Positions 43,299 to 48,926 of a DNA stretch of 48,926 bases are shown piece by piece; within the stretch, counting starts at the first letter, position 1, and the number at the start of each line of letters is the position of its first letter. Where the stretch lies: NCBI GenBank assembly GCA_027592755.1, contig JAQCLE010000020.1, positions 1 through 48,926 of the forward strand, given 5' to 3'. This DNA comes from Bacteroidota bacterium (GTDB taxonomy: Bacteria > Bacteroidota > Bacteroidia > Cytophagales > Cyclobacteriaceae). Under the pieces are notes generated by a model. The model did not search any database, was not told where the DNA came from, and saw only the letters and a list, made by a program, of their open reading frames with translations. Both the position numbers and the translations under genes were made by a program.

Positions 43299-44625
43299 TC
43301 GCTATAGGTCTCAAGCTCATTTCCTTTTGATATTGATAGAAGGTGCAATAGATAACCCCAACAATAACCCAAAAAGGTATACCTCCCATTGGCCCTTCAA
43401 GAAATACATCCAAACTACTGTTTATTAAAAAAGAAAGCCAGTAACACAAAAGTATAATAAACAGATTATGGTATGTTTCGTGTTGTGCTTTGGATAGTCT
43501 TATATGATGAATCAATCTCCAAAAGGTAATCCATAAAAAAATAATCCAAAGTGCCAGGCCAACTATGCCTGTTCTTGCCAGTATTGTCATCGTCGCGTTG
43601 TGAGGGCTTCTTACATCTGGGGTGGCCCCATGCGGTACATCATCATCTTCTGCCAGGTTTACTCCAAACCCCTTTCCTGTCCATAAATAGTCACCAAAGA
43701 CTGTATAATTAACAATTTTGGCCCACCACAACAATCTCCAAAGAATATTTCCACCCTCAACACCTGCATCATCACTCATATTTGAATAATCGATATCTAC
43801 AAGTCTTGAATAGTCAATATTTGTAATGGCTGAATAATTCTTGAAGAGTTGTTCAGCAGAAAGAGTTCTGGCTCGACTATTTGATTGGAAAGCATCGATT
43901 TTAGAAAATAAAATCAATGCAAGAACAAAAAAGAAAGCTCCTATGAAAAAATATCTTAAATAACTCATTTTCTTTTTGAGATATAGGAAATAGATAAAAG
44001 GGAATAAAATGGATAAGAATCCTCCCCTGTTGAAAGCAGCCAAATAAACGGCAATTGCAGCTATACATACCAGCACAGCATACTTTTCTCTCTTTTTATA
44101 ATAGACAAAACCAGTAATTACCAATAAGAGGGCAAAAAGTGTGTGTACGCCCATATCCCCAGCCTTAACCTGACTTAAACTTCTGTTTAGAAATGGTATC
44201 GTTGGATTCAAAAATGAAAACTGATAGTTCGCAATTATCATAAACAAATAAAATAGTGGAAGAAACTTGAAGTAAGAGGCATAGTTTTTAAACCAGTTAA
44301 CAATGTTGATTTCGCTGTACAATATAAAGTTGTAGAAAACTATCGCAAACATGGCATAGGTTATTATCACACTATCCCTGATGCCATTGATGCCATGTTC
44401 GGTTAAGCCAATAAATGCATAACATATTCCAAGAAACAACAGGATATAAAGAACGATTGGAATACCTCCCTTTATCTTACTTTTAGTTATATGTATTACA
44501 AGAAGGACAAATGTCATTGCGAAAAAAACTAAGAAGAGCTCCCCAATAAATAGGTATGCCCATGTCTTCCCCAGGTAATAATACCCAACAAGAATGACGG
44601 TCAATATCCGTAAGTACAACTTCAT
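43276..44625 (-). CDS. O-antigen ligase/polymerase-like membrane protein (Wzy/WaaL type)
   Basis: A 449-residue protein with ten to twelve hydrophobic segments and one large soluble loop (about residues 250-345). The loop contains the conserved GKGFGVNLAEDD stretch and SPHNATMTILARTGIVGLALW, the His-containing motif of the Wzy_C/O-antigen ligase superfamily. Such enzymes polymerise repeat units or attach the glycan in the periplasm; the two roles cannot be separated by sequence. It sits in the middle of the glycosyltransferase operon and overlaps the GT4 gene downstream by 23 bases. No Wzx flippase is visible in the window, so it must lie outside. Confidence 0.88.
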   Translation of the reverse strand: MKLYLRILTVILVGYYYLGKTWAYLFIGELFLVFFAMTFVLLVIHITKSKIKGGIPIVLYILLFLGICYAFIGLTEHGINGIRDSVIITYAMFAIVFYNFILYSEINIVNWFKNYASYFKFLPLFYLFMIIANYQFSFLNPTIPFLNRSLSQVKAGDMGVHTLFALLLVITGFVYYKKREKYAVLVCIAAIAVYLAAFNRGGFLSILFPFIYFLYLKKKMSYLRYFFIGAFFFVLALILFSKIDAFQSNSRARTLSAEQLFKNYSAITNIDYSRLVDIDYSNMSDDAGVEGGNILWRLLWWAKIVNYTVFGDYLWTGKGFGVNLAEDDDVPHGATPDVRSPHNATMTILARTGIVGLALWIIFLWITFWRLIHHIRLSKAQHETYHNLFIILLCYWLSFLINSSLDVFLEGPMGGIPFWVIVGVIYCTFYQYQKEMSLRPIANESTSRS

Positions 44626-44639
44626 CTTATACTTGCTGT

Positions 44640-45740
44640 CTATGAAGCGACATCCACGTTGCTAAAGCTTTTGAAGAATTCAATCCTTTTTTTTTCGATA
44701 ATTGAACTATCTATATAGGGCGCAACTTCTTCATGTGTAAGTCTTCTCCCCTTCATTCTTAAACAAAAATTTATCAAGTCATCTTTCATTTCAATTATTC
44801 CATCTTCTGTGTTAGGTATTTGCAAAATCCATTCTGGTAGATTATCAATAAAGGCTGTGTCAGTATAGGCAATAATACAAGGCATCCCATAAGCCAGGTA
44901 TTCCCGAACTTTTAAGGGGCAAGCCTCGTTCATATTTTTTCTATACAGTGCCATTGTGCCAATACCTATATCACATTTAGCCACAATCTTCTTGTATTCT
45001 TCTTTTTCCAAATATCCATAGAACTTCAAATTATTTGGACTTTCCTCATCCGCAGTATATCCAATAACATGAATCACAAAATTATTTGGAACATTCAATG
45101 CAAGTTTAGATAATATATCCACCCCCTGCCAAGGTTGTGCTTCAGATCCCATAAACAATAAATTGATTTCATGATCTACCCTTTCATCCTCAATCATTTC
45201 ATACTTGCTAAGATCAATGGAATTTGGCACGACTATGATCGGAATTTTGAGAAAACTCCTTTTGTAAATTTGATATAATTCATTTGTAACTGTTACAAGA
45301 CCAGTTAATCTTTTTAAATAAAATTTATATGAAAAATGGTGATAAATAAATTTGATGAAGTCTTTTAAAGACCTTTGAGATAACACCCTCAATTCCATAC
45401 TTTCATTAGTATTAAATTCATATATGGATGGAGCCAAGTCGAAAATTTTGAGAATTCCCGGTTTTAATAATAAACTTCTTATGTAGATACAATCTGGTTT
45501 ATATTCCTTAATTCTTTGATATACTAAATAGAAAATAAATGGAAAGTTGAACCACGTTGTTTTTAAGTGTACAATGTTAACTCCCTGAGGGATAAATTTA
45601 TAAGATGGGGGATTTTTTGAAATACAAAATATAGTTGTTTCAATCAATGCTTTTTTAAAAAATTCACATTGAGCGAATATCTTCGTACTAACACCGCTCT
45701 CTTTACTAAAATCCCAGGCAACTAAATACGCTAACCTCAT
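44640..45740 (-). CDS. group 1 glycosyltransferase
   Basis: A 366-residue GT-B transferase. It starts MRLAYLVAWDFSKESGVSTK, with the GVSTK loop that corresponds to the GG loop of GT4 enzymes. The donor side shows LLFMGSEAQPWQGVDIL near 195 and NEACPLKVREYLAYGMPCIIA near 285, where the EYLAYG segment replaces the usual second Glu block. Acceptor and donor are unknown. It is followed 14 bases later by the Wzy-like gene. The 135 bases between it and the sulfotransferase gene hold no gene I can support. Confidence 0.9.
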   Translation of the reverse strand: MRLAYLVAWDFSKESGVSTKIFAQCEFFKKALIETTIFCISKNPPSYKFIPQGVNIVHLKTTWFNFPFIFYLVYQRIKEYKPDCIYIRSLLLKPGILKIFDLAPSIYEFNTNESMELRVLSQRSLKDFIKFIYHHFSYKFYLKRLTGLVTVTNELYQIYKRSFLKIPIIVVPNSIDLSKYEMIEDERVDHEINLLFMGSEAQPWQGVDILSKLALNVPNNFVIHVIGYTADEESPNNLKFYGYLEKEEYKKIVAKCDIGIGTMALYRKNMNEACPLKVREYLAYGMPCIIAYTDTAFIDNLPEWILQIPNTEDGIIEMKDDLINFCLRMKGRRLTHEEVAPYIDSSIIEKKRIEFFKSFSNVDVAS

Positions 45741-45875
45741 CTTACTCGCGATATTCGTTAGGAGTAAAAAGAGTAAACGTTAAGGGCCCATTTAGTTTAT
45801 AACTCATTTTCAAAACGAGAAGATCTCTGCGAGAAATGTTTCTTAAGCGAAAACAGAAACCGCTGCATTTGCTTA

Positions 45876-46565
45876 TTAGGTTCGATAATATGAATATAAC
45901 TCTTCAGCTTCGGATAACAATTTATTGTTTTTATCAGTCTTTGGTATCTGTTGAATAATTTTTTCCTTCTCCTCTTTTTTTTCTGAGTTAGGTCTCGAGG
46001 AAACCATTTTTGGAGTTATGGAATTAACTTCCGAATTGTCCAATTCATCAATTTTATCGAACAAAGATTTAAGATTTATTTCTTTATTTAAATTAAGTGA
46101 TGGACAGTTTCTCTTTAAAATTGATATCACCCTTAGATGATCATTGATCACATTATCAAAGTGACAAATTATGAGTTGATCTTTATAGGCCTTTAAATCT
46201 TTATAGAAACGTATATACCATTTAATTGCAGTAGAATAGGATGTATCTGGGTCTCTCAACATTAATGACACAACCGCATCTATGGGATTTCGAATCAATA
46301 GAATCGATGGTATTCCCCATCTCAAAGCTATTTTCAATTGAGCTGTGCAGTGCATATGGTGAGCAATCTTAAGTTTATCAAGGGAGCTTTCCTTTACCAG
46401 CATATAAACAAAGGTGTTTGCACTTCTTGGGAATCCTTCAATGCAAATTTGAGATGACCTGCTTAAAAGTAGATGCCTGTTTTTTGCCAGAATTCCGTAT
46501 AATTTAATAAGTGTATAACTTGACCCTATTTGGCTCCTGATATAATACCTAAGATCGATTAGCAT
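45876..46565 (-). CDS. PAPS-dependent sulfotransferase
   Basis: A 229-residue P-loop sulfotransferase. The 5'-phosphosulfate loop is IEGFPRSANTFVY (about 42-54) and the 3'-phosphate loop is LIRNPIDAVVSLM, both characteristic of enzymes that move sulfate from PAPS to a sugar or lipid hydroxyl. A conserved His-rich stretch, IAHHMHCTAQLK, lies between them. In this locus it probably sulfates a sugar of the repeat unit. PAPS-making genes (cysN, cysC) are not in the window. The region looks more AT-rich than the core genes, consistent with a locus exchanged by horizontal transfer. Confidence 0.85.
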   Translation of the reverse strand: MLIDLRYYIRSQIGSSYTLIKLYGILAKNRHLLLSRSSQICIEGFPRSANTFVYMLVKESSLDKLKIAHHMHCTAQLKIALRWGIPSILLIRNPIDAVVSLMLRDPDTSYSTAIKWYIRFYKDLKAYKDQLIICHFDNVINDHLRVISILKRNCPSLNLNKEINLKSLFDKIDELDNSEVNSITPKMVSSRPNSEKKEEKEKIIQQIPKTDKNNKLLSEAEELYSYYRT

Positions 46566-46597
46566 TCCGCTTTTTAAATGAAAGCCCGATTTGTCAC

Positions 46598-47740
46598 TTA
46601 ATTGTCCATGATCCCTTGATATATACTATTCATCTTTTGTGCTTCGTTTTCCCAATTGAGACATTTATGAATATTGTTCAGTTTTTTCTTCTTTTTGAGA
46701 ATTGAATTTTTATCTATGGAATTTACCAAACCAACCAGTTTATCTACACTAAATGAAGCCTTCCAACCACAATCGTAGTCATTGGCAATTTGGCTGATGT
46801 AGGGAAAGTCGCTGTGGATCACTGGTAAGCCACTAAGCAGATATTCAAAAAGTTTGTTTGGCGCACTATAATAGTAACTCAAAGAAACATTTTCTATCAT
46901 ACACATCCCTACATCTGCAGACCTCGTTACAACCTCTACTTCTTCAGGTGGTACTGCCGCTTTGTAATGAATGTTTGAATTGTATCCACACCGCTCTATA
47001 ATTTCGTTAACTAAATATCCATATCCCATAAATACAATGTGCTTTGTAGCCTCCACTTGATTAAATACTTGCAACAACTCCTCTATAAACCTTCCACTAA
47101 TAAATCCACCCTGATAGATAAATATTATATGATCAACTGGTATCTTAAACTCTTCTCTCAACACGTTGGATTTAGATCTTCGGTCGTCTACGACCTCGGG
47201 TATATTTCTTACCGTAGCAATCTTCTGGACATTATATGTCTTGACATACCAGTTTTCAATTAAAGGTGATACAACAATGGTAAAGTCTATTTTCTTTATC
47301 AAAATCCTTTCCAAAATCTTATAAAAACTCCTTTTTAATGGGCCATAGTAATGTCGTTCTGTTTCCAGTTCATGTGTGTCATAAATCAGTTTTCCGTTGG
47401 TACTCCATTTTAATAACCAACATAGCAATAGCACCTCAATATGATGGCAATTAATAACGAGACCAGTATAACCTTTAAATCTCCAGAAAATCTTTATCAT
47501 CCAAATGAATCCTTTTAGATACATTCTTAGCCCCGAAGCTTTGAGCCCAAGGTTGCTTACAGTCACATTCCATATATACCGATTATGATTAAGTATCTGT
47601 TCTTCCTCAATGTCCAAACCACCTTTCGCGGCTATAACCACCTGATCGAACAGATTATATGAAGAGATGGATTTAGTCTCTTTGAGAATTCTGGAGGCAT
47701 TTTTAATTTCAGAAGGCGTGATGTGAATATTTATAGCCAT
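46598..47740 (-). CDS. GT4-like glycosyltransferase
   Basis: A 380-residue GT-B transferase. Its N-domain includes GLVINCHHIEVLLLCWLLKW and LIYDTHELETERHYYG, the latter typical of capsular GT4 enzymes. The donor domain has IIFIYQGGFISGRFIEELLQ near 215 and SAPNKLFEYLLSGLPVIHSD near 308, which carries the NKLFEY-x-GLP signature. It should act on the cytoplasmic face during repeat-unit assembly. It lies 32 bases before the sulfotransferase gene and 56 bases after the asparagine-synthase-like gene on the same strand. Sugar specificity is unknown. Confidence 0.92.
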   Translation of the reverse strand: MAINIHITPSEIKNASRILKETKSISSYNLFDQVVIAAKGGLDIEEEQILNHNRYIWNVTVSNLGLKASGLRMYLKGFIWMIKIFWRFKGYTGLVINCHHIEVLLLCWLLKWSTNGKLIYDTHELETERHYYGPLKRSFYKILERILIKKIDFTIVVSPLIENWYVKTYNVQKIATVRNIPEVVDDRRSKSNVLREEFKIPVDHIIFIYQGGFISGRFIEELLQVFNQVEATKHIVFMGYGYLVNEIIERCGYNSNIHYKAAVPPEEVEVVTRSADVGMCMIENVSLSYYYSAPNKLFEYLLSGLPVIHSDFPYISQIANDYDCGWKASFSVDKLVGLVNSIDKNSILKKKKKLNNIHKCLNWENEAQKMNSIYQGIMDN

Positions 47741-47796
47741 TGAAATCTTATCAAAAGTTTATGCATTAGTTAGTCTGAGAGATCCCTGCCATAAGC

Positions 47797-48926
47797 CTAA
47801 TATAATTTAGAAACCATAATATGCTCCCAGCTTTGATCCCCTTGTGTATTTGCAGCAGCTGGCATTGGTTTTTCATCCAAAATTCTTTTTTCCAGGATAC
47901 CCATACCTACTAAAGAGCGTCTTGACTCCACAATTCTTTCAATTATTTCGGGTCTAGACATCCATTTCTGTTGCGGAGGCTCGTAACCGATTTTATCCTT
48001 TCTCCAGGTAATCTCATCAGATAATAATCCTTCAAATGATTTCCTCATCAGATACTTAGTCCATCCGCTGTTTATCTTATAATCAGACGGCATCTTAAAC
48101 AAGAACTCTACCAATTCGTGGCTTAAAAAAGGCAAACGAACCTCCCTGGAATGAGCCATGGAATTTCTGTCAGCGTAGCGAAGCAGGGTGCCTAAACCAT
48201 AGGAGCTTGTGTGTGCCCAGAGATGACTGTTCAGGCTGTTGATATCATATTCGAACAAAGGGGCAGGAAATTTGTTATATGTTCTGAAAAAATCCTTTGT
48301 CAAAAAGCCAGTAGGTGTTACCTGAAACTCTTTTTTAATTTTATTGAGTACCTTGACTAATCGTGGAGCCCTTGTCTTCAAGACCGTACGAAGATTCCTT
48401 TTTGGCCTTTGCGGAGGATTTATCAGATTACTTTCATGTAAGTTAATGTAGGCACTTGTTTCACTATCATAGCGCTCACCATTTAACATCCTAATCTCAT
48501 TAAAGAATGTTTGATAATATGGCGTATAACCAGCCAGTATTTCATCGGCACCCTGTCCATCGAGCAATACTGTAACATTGTTCCTTTTGGCCAACTCGAA
48601 TACCTGATACTGCACCAGTATACTTGCTGACCCAAAAGGCTCTTCCTGATGATAAAATATCTTATCGAGCTCCTGATTAAGAACATCACTTTCAGAATAA
48701 ACAAAATACGGTTTGGCCTTTGTTTTGTTTATTACATATTCCTGGTACCTGGTTTCATCTTTAATAAAGTCCTTGAACCTTGCAGAAAACGTGGTGACTT
48801 TTTTGTTCTCAGATTTATAAATTTCATCGATCACACATACTATTAAAGAACTGTCCAGGCCTCCCGACAAACTAGAACCAACAGGTACATCTGACCTTAA
48901 ACGCCGTCTCACAGAATCTATAAATA
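47797..48926 (-). CDS. asnB: asparagine synthase-like amidotransferase, partial (runs off the right edge)
   Basis: The synthetase half of a glutamine-hydrolysing asparagine synthase (AsnB family). The frame is open to the last base of the window, reading FIDSVRRRLRSDVPVG before SSLSGGLDSS, the PP-loop that binds ATP. Later stretches are FSARFKDFIKDETRYQEYV, LLDGQGADEILAGY (GADE, a hallmark), RYADRNSMAHSREVRLPFLS, and WRKDKIGYEPPQQKWM. The N-terminal glutaminase domain lies outside the window. AsnB homologues inside O-antigen loci often amidate uronic acids or make amino-acid donors, so the product here may be a sugar amide and not asparagine. GTG at 48912 is only an internal codon. Confidence 0.9.
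   Translation of the reverse strand, partial: FIDSVRRRLRSDVPVGSSLSGGLDSSLIVCVIDEIYKSENKKVTTFSARFKDFIKDETRYQEYVINKTKAKPYFVYSESDVLNQELDKIFYHQEEPFGSASILVQYQVFELAKRNNVTVLLDGQGADEILAGYTPYYQTFFNEIRMLNGERYDSETSAYINLHESNLINPPQRPKRNLRTVLKTRAPRLVKVLNKIKKEFQVTPTGFLTKDFFRTYNKFPAPLFEYDINSLNSHLWAHTSSYGLGTLLRYADRNSMAHSREVRLPFLSHELVEFLFKMPSDYKINSGWTKYLMRKSFEGLLSDEITWRKDKIGYEPPQQKWMSRPEIIERIVESRRSLVGMGILEKRILDEKPMPAAANTQGDQSWEHIMVSKLY

Overview
The window reads as a chromosomal segment of a Bacteroidota bacterium, most likely of the order Cytophagales. Several features point there: a type IX secretion sorting tail (8062-9939), the gliding lipoprotein GldH directly after a PSP1/RicT gene, a short group-1 sigma factor without region 1.1, promoter-like sites of the TTTG / TAnnTTTG kind, and few Shine-Dalgarno sequences. 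The base composition is moderately AT-rich. I see no tRNA, rRNA or CRISPR array, and no stretch over 300 bases lacks a gene.

Region 1 (1-29.9 kb) is ordinary core genome. In order it holds a START-like protein, an LptF/LptG-type permease, rpsO-pnp, the primary sigma factor rpoD, a Tat-exported sugar isomerase-like protein, a class V aminotransferase, and an operon of a double-length D-Ala-D-Ala-ligase-like protein, a PASTA protein and a T9SS cargo protein. Next come a Rossmann oxidoreductase-like protein, a TfoX-N protein, a tandem UspA, an SGNH hydrolase/PAP2 pair, a GT39-type glycosyltransferase, a BamA-like barrel, prfB with its programmed +1 frameshift, ilvE, smpB, a fatty-acid desaturase, a small membrane-anchored protein, smc, ricT and gldH.

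Region 2 (29.95-48.9 kb) is a surface-polysaccharide locus. It carries two kinds of initiating transferase, three GT4 glycosyltransferases, a WecG/TagA/CpsF transferase, an O-antigen ligase/polymerase, a sulfotransferase and an asparagine-synthase-like amidotransferase that runs off the right edge. Embedded in it is a small non-ribosomal peptide assembly line: adenylation domain, free carrier protein, condensation domain, second adenylation domain, carrier, plus a phosphopantetheinyl transferase.

The most unusual object is the second adenylation domain. Between core motifs A8 and A9 it contains an inserted domain of about 340 residues that looks like a PP-loop ATP pyrophosphatase of the N-acetyl-sugar amidotransferase type, with an SGGKDST loop and CxxC pairs. 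This suggests an enzyme that activates an amino acid and amidates or thiolates it on one polypeptide, perhaps to decorate the polysaccharide.

The same locus carries three independent lesions. (i) A 2,615-bp IS21-family element with a 5-bp target duplication splits a WecA-like gene; removing it restores a 367-residue frame exactly. (ii) A single in-frame TAG separates the condensation domain from the second adenylation domain. (iii) A junction near 40,502 truncates the first adenylation gene and an oppositely oriented unknown gene before the PPTase. The locus therefore looks as if it is being lost in this strain, although an intact relative could still encode the complete system.
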